DNA of 64,000 nt from CAG-632 sp963626805. Its GTDB lineage: Bacteria > Bacillota > Clostridia > Lachnospirales > Lachnospiraceae. The notes beneath the pieces are model-generated. The model made no database searches. It was not told the origin of the DNA and saw only the letters and a list, made by a program, of their open reading frames with translations. Of the stretch, positions 7,216 through 15,503 are shown piece by piece. A program made the position numbers and the translations under genes. The stretch spans positions 110,959 through 174,958 of the forward strand of contig CAVFXS010000023.1 of assembly GCA_963626805.1 (NCBI GenBank), written 5' to 3'. Position 1 is the first letter of the stretch. Each line of letters starts with the position of its first letter.

Positions 7216-8409
7216 ATGTATAAAAGAACCATAGAAGAATATATGCAGGATCATCGGGAGAAGCGACTGATCGATATGCGAAAGCCGGAAGATTTTGAGC
7301 AGGAGACCTGTCCGGGAGCAGAGAATCTGTTTTATGAACCGTTTGGGGACGAGGTGCCGGAGTTTCCGAAGGATAAGCCGATTTATTTATTATGCTATAC
7401 CGGTAGGTGGAGCGACGAGTGGGCAGAGGAGCTGGAGCAGCGTGGCTGCGAGGCATATAGCATTCAGGGCGGATTTGTGGAATATCTGCGGATTCATCTG
7501 AATGAAATGATGGACCGGTTAGAGCAGGATCAGGTGGATACCGATACGATCTGCAAGGATGTGGAGCGAAGCATTGTAAAGAAGTTCCGGAAGGATATCT
7601 GGCGGAAGTTTACGCAGGGAATCAATGAATATGAGATGATACAGGATGGGGATAAGATTGCGGTCTGCATTTCCGGTGGTAAGGATTCCATGCTTATGGC
7701 GAAGCTGTTTCAGGAGCTGGAGCGTCATGGCAGAAAGAATTTCGAGGTTGTATATCTGGTTATGAATCCGGGCTATAATGATGTGAATTATCAGCGGATC
7801 TTAACCAATGCGAAGCTGCTTCATGTGCCGATTACGGTGTTTAAGACGGAAATCTTTGATACGGTGGCAGACGTGGGTGATTCTCCGTGCTATCTCTGCG
7901 CCAGAATGCGGCGGGGATATTTATACAGTAAGGCTAAAGAGCTGGGCTGTAATAAGATTGCACTCGGTCACCATTATGATGATGTGATTGAAACGATTCT
8001 TATGGGAATGCTTTACGGTGGGCAGGTGCAGACTATGATGCCGAAGCTACACAGTACGAACTTTGAAGGCATGGAGCTGATCCGGCCGCTGTATCTGGTC
8101 CGGGAGGATGCGATTAAGCACTGGCGGGATTACAATCATTTGCAGTTTATACAATGTGCCTGCCGATTTACGGAGAGCTGTGCTTCCTGCGGCGGAACGG
8201 AGAAGGGCTCCAAACGTGCAGAAATCAAGGAGCTGATCCGGACGTTGGCAGAGCAGAATCCGGTGATCGAGAAGAACATTTTCCGGAGTGTTGAGAATGT
8301 AAATTTAAGCACAATTATTGCTTATAAGAAGGACGGCGTGAAACATCATTTTCTGGACACGTATGACGGAGATGCGGGGGAGGTAAATCCGAAAGCAGAG
8401 CAGTCCTGA
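7216..8409 (+). CDS. Rhodanese domain fused to a TtcA-like PP-loop tRNA thiolation protein
   Basis: 397 residues with two parts. Residues 1-100 form a rhodanese domain with the active-site loop LLCYTGRWS (Cys about residue 59). Residues 130-385 are a PP-loop ATPase of the TtcA/TtuA group: SGGKDS near residue 155, CYLCARMRRG with a CxxC, GHHYDDVIETILMGMLYGG, and a late CACRFTESCASCGG cluster. TtcA-type enzymes thiolate tRNA with a 4Fe-4S cluster, and rhodanese domains carry persulfide sulfur. The fusion therefore plausibly joins sulfur donor and sulfur transferase in one chain. Which tRNA base it modifies is not clear from sequence. It lies between metY and the copper genes, with no terminator before csoR. 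Confidence 0.85.
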   Translation: MYKRTIEEYMQDHREKRLIDMRKPEDFEQETCPGAENLFYEPFGDEVPEFPKDKPIYLLCYTGRWSDEWAEELEQRGCEAYSIQGGFVEYLRIHLNEMMDRLEQDQVDTDTICKDVERSIVKKFRKDIWRKFTQGINEYEMIQDGDKIAVCISGGKDSMLMAKLFQELERHGRKNFEVVYLVMNPGYNDVNYQRILTNAKLLHVPITVFKTEIFDTVADVGDSPCYLCARMRRGYLYSKAKELGCNKIALGHHYDDVIETILMGMLYGGQVQTMMPKLHSTNFEGMELIRPLYLVREDAIKHWRDYNHLQFIQCACRFTESCASCGGTEKGSKRAEIKELIRTLAEQNPVIEKNIFRSVENVNLSTIIAYKKDGVKHHFLDTYDGDAGEVNPKAEQS

Positions 8410-8466
8410 ATGCCGGAAAGGGATAGTATCGGAAATCAGACAATAAAATTTATTCTGTTTTGCTAC

Positions 8467-8495
8467 TTGTAATATACCCATAGGGGGTATATAAT
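8467..8495 (+). promoter_or_regulatory. csoR-copA promoter with CsoR operator
   Basis: TTGTAA (8467-8472) and TATAAT (8490-8495) are 17 bp apart. The spacer holds the inverted repeat TATACCC-N5-GGGTATA (8473-8491), the TACCC/GGGTA pattern typical of CsoR/RcnR-family operators. Binding there would block RNA polymerase until copper is bound. Confidence 0.8.
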
Positions 8496-8543
8496 ATCGA
8501 CCGTAATGAGATAACACATAACAGTGGAAAGCGAGGTGGCATC

Positions 8544-8852
8544 ATGCAGAAAGAGAATAACTGCTGTTGTTCCCATAAGACCAAGGAGCGGGACGAACAG
8601 GAATATAAGGATCTGATCCATCGGTTGAACCGGATCGAGGGGCAGATACGCGGGATTCGTGGAATGGTAGAACGGGATGCCTATTGTACAGACATTCTGG
8701 TTCAGGTGTCGGCGGTCAATGCAGCCCTGAACAGTTTTAATAAAGTTCTTTTGGCAAACCACATAAAAACCTGCGTAACAAGGGATATTAAAGAGGGAAA
8801 AGAAGAAACGGTTGACGAGCTGGTAACCGTTCTTCAGAAACTGATGAAATAA
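8544..8852 (+). CDS. csoR: CsoR-family copper-sensing repressor
   Basis: 102 residues, a small all-helical DUF156 protein. The copper ligands of CsoR are conserved as Cys in AYCTDIL (about residue 52) and His plus Cys in ANHIKTC (about residues 77-81). The motif HRLNRIEGQIRGI is the family hallmark. An N-terminal CCC cluster near residue 7 is extra. It represses its own operon through the operator at 8473-8491 and lets go on Cu(I) binding. It is 119 nt upstream of copA. A nickel (RcnR) role is unlikely because the C-H-C copper triad is intact and CopA follows. Confidence 0.95.
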   Translation: MQKENNCCCSHKTKERDEQEYKDLIHRLNRIEGQIRGIRGMVERDAYCTDILVQVSAVNAALNSFNKVLLANHIKTCVTRDIKEGKEETVDELVTVLQKLMK

Positions 8853-8971
8853 CACAATATGGAAGAAAAATCAGGAAACGGAGAACTGAAAACAGGAAGT
8901 AAGAACCGGGAGACAGGAATGGAAAAATAAGAATTGAAAAATGAAAATAAAACAGAAAGTTGGTGATAATT

Positions 8972-11608
8972 ATGGAGCAGTATAATGTAACCGGAATGAG
9001 CTGTGCAGCATGCAGTGCCAGAGTGGAAAAAGCAGTTTCCAAGGTTCCGGGAGTGACATCCTGTTCTGTCAGTTTACTGACAAACTCCATGGGAGTAGAA
9101 GGAACGGCGGCAGCCGCTGACATTATTCAGGCGGTTGAGGCGGCCGGATATGGTGCAAGCAGAAAGGGCGCAGCCGGATCGGAGGCTTCTTCCGGTCATA
9201 ACGGATATGATTCCATCCGGGCAATGGAGGATTCATTGGAGGATAAAGCGACACCTGCATTGAAAAAGCGGCTGATCGCATCCGTTGGATTTCTGATCGC
9301 CCTGATGTATGTATCAATGGGACATATGATGTGGGGCTGGCCGTTGCCTGCATTTATGGCAGACAATCATGTGGCAATGGGATTGTTCCAGATGCTGTTG
9401 ACCATTATCATTATGGTGATCAACCAGAAGTTCTTCATCAGTGGATTCCGGGGCCTGATCCACCGGGCACCAAACATGGATACGCTGGTAGCACTCGGTG
9501 CGACTGCGGCGTTTGGATACAGCACCTATGCATTATTTGCAATGACGGATGCACAGATGAACGGTGATATGGAACGTGTCATGTCCTATATGCATGATTT
9601 CTATTTTGAATCGGCAGCCATGATCCTGACGCTGATCACAGTCGGAAAAATGCTGGAAGCGAAGTCAAAGGGCAGAACCACCGATGCGATTAAGAGCTTA
9701 ATGCGGCTGGCACCGAAGACTGCTACGATTCTGCGGGATGGACAGGAGGTAGTTGTAGAAGTAAGCCAGGTAAAGCAGGGAGACCTGTTTGTGGTACGTC
9801 CCGGTGAGAATATTCCGGTGGATGGTGTTGTAATAGAAGGGAATAGTGCGGTAAATGAATCAGCACTGACAGGAGAAAGCATACCGGTTGATAAGGAGCC
9901 GGGCAGTACCGTGTCGGCGGCTACGAGTAATCAGTCCGGCTTCCTGAAATGTCAGGCAACGCATGTCGGCGAGGACACGACACTGGCACAGATCATCCAG
10001 ATGGTCAGTGATGCGGCGGCAACGAAGGCACCGATCGCAAAGGTAGCAGATAAGGTGTCCGGCGTATTTGTACCGGTGGTCATCGGCATTGCACTGGTTA
10101 CGATTGCAGTCTGGCTGCTGGCAGGAGAGAGCTTCGGATTTGCTCTGGCAAGAGGTATCTCGGTACTGGTTATCAGCTGTCCGTGTGCATTGGGACTGGC
10201 AACTCCGGTTGCAATCATGGTAGGTAACGGAGTCGGTGCAAAGAACGGGATCCTGTTTAAGACTGCAGTTTCCCTGGAGGAAACCGGTAAGACGGAGATC
10301 GTCGCTCTGGATAAGACCGGTACGATCACCAGAGGTGAATCGCGTGTTACGGATATTCTGCCGGGAGACGGATTGTCGGAAGAAGAACTGCTGACCTTTG
10401 CCTGTGCATTGGAAAAGCAGAGTGAGCATCCGCTGGCGAAGGCGGTACTGGCATACTGTGAAGAACATCCGGTCCAGGGGCTGGAGGTGCAGGATTTCCG
10501 GGTTCTGCCGGGCAATGGATTATCCGGTACGATCGGAGCGGAAACCGTCTGGGGCGGTAATGCGGTATATATCAGAACGCAGCTGAATGCGGAGATGGAT
10601 ATCAAGGCACAGGCAGACCGCCTGGCGAAAGACGGTAAGACGCCGCTTTATTTCGCAAGGCAGAAGACAGATGGCAGCCGGGAGCTGCTGGGTGTGATAG
10701 CGGTTGCAGACGTAATAAAGGAGGACAGCCCACAGGCGATTCGGGAGCTGAAAAACATGGGGGTCCATGTGGTAATGCTGACCGGTGATAATGAGCAGAC
10801 CGCACAGGTAATCGGCACTCAGGTCGGTGTGGACGAAGTCATTGCGGGTGTATTACCGGATGGTAAGGAAGCGGTGATCCGGCAGTTGAGGGAAAAGGGC
10901 AAGGTAGCCATGGTAGGTGACGGTATCAATGATGCACCGGCACTGACCAGAGCGGATACCGGAATTGCAATCGGTGCAGGTACGGATATTGCGATCGATG
11001 CGGCAGATGTGGTACTGATGAAGAGTCAGTTAAGTGATGTGCCGGCGGCGATCCGTTTAAGCAGACGGACACTTCGGAACATTCATGAAAACCTGTTCTG
11101 GGCATTTATCTATAACATTATCGGAATCCCGCTTGCAGCAGGTGTCTGGATCCCGCTGTTTGGCTGGCAGTTAAACCCGATGTTCGGTGCAGCGGCAATG
11201 AGCCTTTCCAGCTTCTGTGTGGTTACGAATGCGTTGCGGCTGAATCTGGTAAAGATTCACGATTCCAGAAGAGACCGGAATCGGAGAAAGCATACAAATG
11301 TAGCAGTCAGTGATAAGAATGCAATAATAAATGAGACTGAAATAGCAAATAAGAGCGCAGCAACAGAAAATAATAAGAAAGAATCGGAGGAAAATAATAT
11401 GACAAAGACAATGAAGATTGAAGGAATGATGTGCGGACATTGTGAGGCACGGGTAAAGAAAGCCTTGGAGGCACTGGAGCAGGTAGAACAGGCAGAGGTA
11501 AGCCATGAGAAGGGAACCGCAGTAGTTACCTTAAAGGAAGCGGTTGTAGATATGGTGCTGAAGAAGGCTGTTGAGGATCAGGATTATAAGGTGACAGGAA
11601 TTCAGTAA
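8972..11608 (+). CDS. copA: Copper-exporting P1B-type ATPase with N- and C-terminal HMA domains
   Basis: 878 residues. An N-terminal heavy-metal domain (GMSCAACSARVEKAV) is followed by eight predicted membrane helices with the copper motif CPC at 403-405, the phosphorylation site DKTGT at D447, the HP motif SEHPLAKA, and GDGINDAPAL. It pumps Cu(I) out of the cytoplasm. After the last helix there is a polar, low-complexity linker of about 45 residues and then a second HMA domain (MKIEGMMCGHCEARV) of 69 residues. That domain has its own ATG and ribosome site (see copZ). The ATG at 8972 is preferred over TTG at 8960. The family is normally 740-800 residues, so the tail is the unusual part. Confidence 0.95.
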   Translation: MEQYNVTGMSCAACSARVEKAVSKVPGVTSCSVSLLTNSMGVEGTAAAADIIQAVEAAGYGASRKGAAGSEASSGHNGYDSIRAMEDSLEDKATPALKKRLIASVGFLIALMYVSMGHMMWGWPLPAFMADNHVAMGLFQMLLTIIIMVINQKFFISGFRGLIHRAPNMDTLVALGATAAFGYSTYALFAMTDAQMNGDMERVMSYMHDFYFESAAMILTLITVGKMLEAKSKGRTTDAIKSLMRLAPKTATILRDGQEVVVEVSQVKQGDLFVVRPGENIPVDGVVIEGNSAVNESALTGESIPVDKEPGSTVSAATSNQSGFLKCQATHVGEDTTLAQIIQMVSDAAATKAPIAKVADKVSGVFVPVVIGIALVTIAVWLLAGESFGFALARGISVLVISCPCALGLATPVAIMVGNGVGAKNGILFKTAVSLEETGKTEIVALDKTGTITRGESRVTDILPGDGLSEEELLTFACALEKQSEHPLAKAVLAYCEEHPVQGLEVQDFRVLPGNGLSGTIGAETVWGGNAVYIRTQLNAEMDIKAQADRLAKDGKTPLYFARQKTDGSRELLGVIAVADVIKEDSPQAIRELKNMGVHVVMLTGDNEQTAQVIGTQVGVDEVIAGVLPDGKEAVIRQLREKGKVAMVGDGINDAPALTRADTGIAIGAGTDIAIDAADVVLMKSQLSDVPAAIRLSRRTLRNIHENLFWAFIYNIIGIPLAAGVWIPLFGWQLNPMFGAAAMSLSSFCVVTNALRLNLVKIHDSRRDRNRRKHTNVAVSDKNAIINETEIANKSAATENNKKESEENNMTKTMKIEGMMCGHCEARVKKALEALEQVEQAEVSHEKGTAVVTLKEAVVDMVLKKAVEDQDYKVTGIQ
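11399..11608 (+). CDS. copZ: Copper chaperone CopZ encoded inside the 3' end of copA
   Basis: The ATG at 11399 is in the same frame as copA and is preceded by CGGAGG (11385-11390) with an 8-nt spacer, the strongest ribosome site in the locus. Translation from it gives a 69-residue HMA protein with the GMMCGHC copper site, exactly CopZ size. The same residues are also the C-terminus of the long CopA. Initiation here would yield soluble CopZ as well as fused CopA. The spacer before it looks like a former intergenic region now read in frame. Whether both products are made cannot be told from sequence. Confidence 0.65.
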   Translation: MTKTMKIEGMMCGHCEARVKKALEALEQVEQAEVSHEKGTAVVTLKEAVVDMVLKKAVEDQDYKVTGIQ

Positions 11609-11647
11609 AAAGCAGCAGGACAGTGAGCTTCATCATGAAAGGTAGTA

Positions 11648-11685
11648 GAAAAGCCGGTCAGATCGTAAGATTTGATTGGCTTTTC
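11648..11685 (+). terminator. Hairpin after copA
   Basis: GAAAAGCC (11648-11655) pairs with GGCTTTTC (11678-11685) and shorter complementary blocks lie inside. The arm itself supplies a T-rich 3' end. Confidence 0.55.
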
Positions 11686-11779
11686 ACAGAATGAGACATA
11701 TGTAAACTTATAAAAATTAGAATAGACGGATTTAGAGAAAGAATGAAAGCAGGAAATGAGCGTAAACTTCGGATATTCG

Positions 11780-11829
11780 GCAGTGCCTGAATGTGAAAGT
11801 ACTCAGGGCACTGCACAGATAACCGTTTT
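11780..11829. terminator. Long inverted repeat downstream of the 47-residue gene
   Basis: GCAGTGCCTGA and TCAGGGCACTGC flank a 12-nt loop, with one bulge, in about 11780-11814. On the + strand T's follow about 10 nt later, on the - strand the hairpin comes after the stop of the small membrane protein. It probably separates copA and the convergent small gene. Confidence 0.45.
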
Positions 11830-11837
11830 TTTATATC

Positions 11838-11981
11838 TTAATCATATAAAGATTTATGATACCGGATTGCCCCGTAGATTTTCTGGAATAAAACCACAAT
11901 CATGGAAACAACCAGATAGCCGGTTGACAGAATTCCCACGGAACCACCAATAATCATTAAGATAAGATAACCAATATTCAT
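11838..11981 (-). CDS. Small single-span membrane protein (47 residues)
   Basis: Reads MNIGYLILMIIGGSVGILST and then GYLVVSMIVVLFQKIYGAIRYHKSLYD. AGGAG (minus strand, about 11989-11993) is 8 nt before the ATG. Two hydrophobic stretches separated by a Gly-rich turn precede a basic tail. This is a typical bacterial small membrane protein layout. It is too short to be caught by usual gene finders. It lies between copA and another minus-strand membrane gene, so a role in ion transport or membrane stress is only a guess. Confidence 0.6.
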   Translation of the reverse strand: MNIGYLILMIIGGSVGILSTGYLVVSMIVVLFQKIYGAIRYHKSLYD

Positions 11982-12081
11982 AATTAACACTCCTGTTCTA
12001 TATTATATTTATGTATTCAAAGAAACCCTGTGTTATCACAGGAAATGGAATAATAACGACATAAAAATACCATACTGTAGA

Positions 12082-12504
12082 TTAGAACATGAGTGCCGGC
12101 TTTTGACCATCCTGACATTGAATGTAACGAATCGTTACGGTCAGACTGTAAAGTTCTTTTCGGAAGACTGTACAACCATGTAGAAAGATAAAAAACGGAG
12201 GCAGAAAGGCTGATGTGCCAAAGCAGATTATGAGTGCAATGCGCAGACGTGTTCGCTCATCAGAACGATGATTCCTGCGGGCACGGATCAGAGATTCCTG
12301 TCGATTCATGGACCCATCACTGCTCAGGACAGCGGAATCCGGCTGTGTTTTTAAAATCGTCAGCACTGTGCTGACCGGCTGTGAGGTCTGATATGCAAAA
12401 TGCGAATCCTCGGATATCTGTGTCATACAGATGCCGGACAAAAACATGGCTGTCAGCAGCAGTATACTTATGAAATTATGTATCATGGAATGTCTTTGCC
12501 ACAT
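12082..12504 (-). CDS. Unknown membrane protein
   Basis: 140 residues. Two hydrophobic helices (about residues 9-27 and 86-106) flank a polar, Ser/Arg-rich middle (RARRNHRSDERTRLRIAL). The C-terminus ends in a polar stretch. I do not recognise a family. The start at 12504 is chosen because AGAGGTGATTGAT precedes the ATG; a longer frame to 12564 lacks a ribosome site. It reads towards the 47-residue gene (distance 100 nt) and could be cotranscribed with it. Confidence 0.55.
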   Translation of the reverse strand: MWQRHSMIHNFISILLLTAMFLSGICMTQISEDSHFAYQTSQPVSTVLTILKTQPDSAVLSSDGSMNRQESLIRARRNHRSDERTRLRIALIICFGTSAFLPPFFIFLHGCTVFRKELYSLTVTIRYIQCQDGQKPALMF

Positions 12505-12607
12505 ATCAATCACCTCTGGACAATATTCTAACAAACACAGCAGGGAACCGCAAGATGAGAGCACGGCGGGAATGGTTAAGAAATGGTAAAGATAGCAGAA
12601 AAATATC

Positions 12608-12637
12608 TTGACCGGAAAGATTGACCTGTGTTAGAAT
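12608..12637 (+). promoter_or_regulatory. Promoter of the Mn2+ riboswitch operon
   Basis: TTGACC (12608-12613) and TAGAAT (12632-12637) are 18 bp apart, which places the transcript start at about 12644, just before the aptamer. Confidence 0.6.
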
Positions 12638-12647
12638 TCAACCAAGT

Positions 12648-12789
12648 TGATATCAGGGAGTAGTTCGCATCGAGAAGATGTTGTACAGTTCGTCATCACG
12701 TCGGATCCGGTTCTGACCGGGCTGTACATTGCAACAGGAACGAGACTTTTATCGCACATTTTATTTGTGTGCGATAAAAGTCTTTTTTT
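12648..12789 (+). promoter_or_regulatory. yybP-ykoY (Mn2+) riboswitch with expression-platform terminator
   Basis: The aptamer signature is present: CAGGGAGTAG near the 5' end (12654-12663) and AACAGGAACGAGACTTT near the 3' end (12733-12749), with two helical arms between (GTACAG/CTGTAC and CCGGTTCTGACCGG). The 3' strand GACTTTTATCGCACA (12744-12758) also forms the left arm of a 15-bp terminator closed by 12768-12782 and followed by TTTTTTT. So aptamer closure and terminator compete, the known ON switch with Mn2+. The downstream gene is a P2-type cation ATPase, a documented client of this riboswitch class. Confidence 0.8.
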
Positions 12790-12823
12790 ATACATTTTAT
12801 AAAAACAAATGGAGGTAATTTGT

Positions 12824-15472
12824 ATGCAGGAGTATTGGAATCAATCGGCAGAAGAAGTCAGGGAAATATTCAGAACCGATCCGGATGGTCTGCAGGACGC
12901 ACAGGTAGAAGAGATCCGGAAAAAGGTCGGTGAAAATACACTGGCAGAGGGTAAGAAGAAAAGTATATTTAGGGTATTTTTAAGCCAGTTCTGCGATCTT
13001 CTGATTGTGATCCTGTTGGTTGCAGCCGGAATATCCATGTTTTCCGGTAATGTGGAAAGCACGATCGTAATTGTAGCAGTGCTGCTGATGAATGCGGTTC
13101 TTGGAACGGTTCAGCATGTAAAGGCACAGAAATCCCTGGATAGCTTAAAACAGCTTTCGTCGCCAACAGCAAAGGTGATCCGGAATGGAAGTCTGATGGA
13201 AATTCCGTCTAAAAAGGTGGTGCCCGGTGATCTTATAATGCTTGAGGCAGGCGATATGATCGTGGCAGACGGAAGAATTCTGCACAACTATTCTTTGCAG
13301 GTAAATGAAAGTGCACTGACCGGAGAATCTACCAATGTGGATAAGGATGATGTACCGTTGTCCGGAAATGTGGCACTGGCAGACCGGATAAATATGGTCT
13401 ATTCCGGAGGATTAGTTACGTACGGAAGGGCAGAGGTTCTGGTGACTGCGACAGGTATGGAAACAGAAATCGGTAAAATAGCAGGCATGATGAACGATAT
13501 TCAGGAGCGGAAGACACCACTTCAGGTCAGTTTGGATCAGTTCAGTAAGCATCTGGCAACCCTGATCATGATTATCTCAGCACTTGTATTCGGCCTTTGC
13601 ATTCTGCGGAAGATGCCACTCATAGATTCCTTAATGTTTGCAGTAGCTCTTGCAGTTGCGGCAATTCCAGAGGCATTAAGCTCTATTGTAACGATTGTTC
13701 AGGCAATGGGAACGCAGAAGATGGCGAGAGAGCAGGCGATTATAAAGGATCTGAAGGCAGTGGAGAGCCTTGGATGTGTGTCTGTGATCTGTTCCGATAA
13801 GACCGGGACACTGACTCAGAATAAGATGACAGTGCAGAAGCTTTATATAGATGGTAAAGAGTGGAAGCCGGAGGAAATTAATCTTCATGATCAGCTTCAC
13901 CGGTATTTACTCTATGATGCGATATTGACCAATGATTCCAGTCTGGTGGATGGAAAAGGAATCGGAGATCCGACAGAGTATGCCTTACTCGAAATGGTTC
14001 GGAAAATCCCGGTAGCAGCGAATGATGCGGTTCTGGCAGATGGATTTCATGAGAATCTGCTCCGGCAGACAATGGTCCGGATGGAGGAACTTCCGTTTGA
14101 TTCCGACCGGAAGCTGATGTCTACCAAGTATTGTCTGCATGGAGTTCCGACGCTTCTGACCAAGGGGGCGGTAGATGTATTACTGGATCGGTGTGTCAGC
14201 ATCCGGACCTCAGAGGGGATCCTTCCTATGGATGAAGAACAGCGGAAGAAAATCCGGGAGGAAAATAGCCATTTCTCAGAGCAGGGGCTTCGGGTTCTGG
14301 CATTTGCCTATCGGGAGCTGGATCAGCCGCTGACTATGGAGGAGGAAAAAAGATATATCTTCCTCGGACTGATCTCCATGATGGATCCTCCGCGTCCGGA
14401 GGCAATCACGGCTGTAGCAGATGCGAAGCATGCCGGTATCCGACCGGTTATGATTACAGGCGACCATAAGATTACAGCAACAGCAATTGCAAAGGAAATC
14501 GGCATTTTTGAAGCCGGTGATCTGGCTGTGACCGGCATGGAGCTGGATGCAATGACAGAGGAGGAACTGGATCGGAAGATCGAACAGATATCGGTTTATG
14601 CCAGAGTATCACCGGAGAATAAGATTCGTATTGTTAAAAGCTGGCAGAAAAAGGGAAGAATCGTATCTATGACCGGAGACGGTGTCAATGATGCACCGGC
14701 ACTGAAACAGGCAGATATCGGAGTGGCAATGGGTATCACCGGAACTGCAGTGTCCAAGGATGCGGCAGCAATGATTCTGGCAGATGATAATTTTGCCACA
14801 ATTATGAAAGCGGTATTAAACGGAAGAAATGTATATCGAAATATCAAGAATGCAATTCTGTTTCTGTTATCCGGTAATATGGCAGCAATTTTGTCTGTTC
14901 TGTATACTTCCATTCTGGGACTTTCCGTTCCGTTTGCACCGGTGCATTTGTTGTTTATCAACCTGCTGACGGATTCGCTGCCGGCAATTGCAATTGGTAT
15001 GGAACCGGCAGATCCGACTCTGTTGGATGAGAAGCCGCGAGATCCGAAAGAGAGTATTCTGAATCGAACCTTTTTCGGGCGGATTTTTCTGCAGGGTATT
15101 CTGATTGCACTGGTAGTTATGGCGGCTTATTATATGGGTAGTCCGATGCAGACACCGACCGTTGCTATGACGTATGCATTTGCCACCCTGACATTGGCAA
15201 GGTTGTTCCATGGCTTCAATTGCAGAACGGGGCAGTCCATGCTTCGGGTTGGTTTTCGGTCAAATCCGTATAGTATCGGAGCATTTGCAGCGGGAGTTTT
15301 GTTGCTGATACTGGTATTGATCGTACCGCCGCTTCAGGAACTGTTCAGTGTGTCCGGTATTACCGGATCGGCACTTTTAAGAATTGCCGGACTGGCAATT
15401 CTGCCGACCGTTTGTATTCAGATTGTAAAAATGCTTCGGGAATTGAATAATAGTAAAAAGACAGAATCATAA
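12824..15472 (+). CDS. P2-type cation-transporting ATPase (probable Mn2+/Ca2+ exporter)
   Basis: 882 residues. N-terminal cation-ATPase domain (SAEEVREIFRTDPDGL), A-domain TGES in NESALTGESTNVDKDD, the phosphorylation site DKTGTLTQNKM at D325, and GDGVNDAPALKQADIGVAMG. About ten membrane helices; the fourth has AAIPEALSSIVTIV, the PE(A/G)L metal-site motif of P2A pumps. P2A enzymes move Ca2+ or Mn2+ out of the cell. The Mn2+ riboswitch in front argues for Mn2+ export in this case. The ATG at 12824 is chosen because GGAGG (12811-12815) is 8 nt upstream; an ATG at 12809 overlaps it. It is followed at 31 nt by a PiT gene. Confidence 0.93.
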   Translation: MQEYWNQSAEEVREIFRTDPDGLQDAQVEEIRKKVGENTLAEGKKKSIFRVFLSQFCDLLIVILLVAAGISMFSGNVESTIVIVAVLLMNAVLGTVQHVKAQKSLDSLKQLSSPTAKVIRNGSLMEIPSKKVVPGDLIMLEAGDMIVADGRILHNYSLQVNESALTGESTNVDKDDVPLSGNVALADRINMVYSGGLVTYGRAEVLVTATGMETEIGKIAGMMNDIQERKTPLQVSLDQFSKHLATLIMIISALVFGLCILRKMPLIDSLMFAVALAVAAIPEALSSIVTIVQAMGTQKMAREQAIIKDLKAVESLGCVSVICSDKTGTLTQNKMTVQKLYIDGKEWKPEEINLHDQLHRYLLYDAILTNDSSLVDGKGIGDPTEYALLEMVRKIPVAANDAVLADGFHENLLRQTMVRMEELPFDSDRKLMSTKYCLHGVPTLLTKGAVDVLLDRCVSIRTSEGILPMDEEQRKKIREENSHFSEQGLRVLAFAYRELDQPLTMEEEKRYIFLGLISMMDPPRPEAITAVADAKHAGIRPVMITGDHKITATAIAKEIGIFEAGDLAVTGMELDAMTEEELDRKIEQISVYARVSPENKIRIVKSWQKKGRIVSMTGDGVNDAPALKQADIGVAMGITGTAVSKDAAAMILADDNFATIMKAVLNGRNVYRNIKNAILFLLSGNMAAILSVLYTSILGLSVPFAPVHLLFINLLTDSLPAIAIGMEPADPTLLDEKPRDPKESILNRTFFGRIFLQGILIALVVMAAYYMGSPMQTPTVAMTYAFATLTLARLFHGFNCRTGQSMLRVGFRSNPYSIGAFAAGVLLLILVLIVPPLQELFSVSGITGSALLRIAGLAILPTVCIQIVKMLRELNNSKKTES

Positions 15473-15503
15473 AAGGTAAGAGCTTGGAGGATACAGGAAA
15501 ACT

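Noticed and set aside
9860..10605. Long minus-strand frames opposite copA
   Set aside because: They mirror copA codon bias in antisense, have no ribosome sites and no motifs.
11756..11953. 65-codon plus-strand frame after copA
   Set aside because: It is antisense to the better-supported 47-residue membrane gene and overlaps the hairpin. No good ribosome site.
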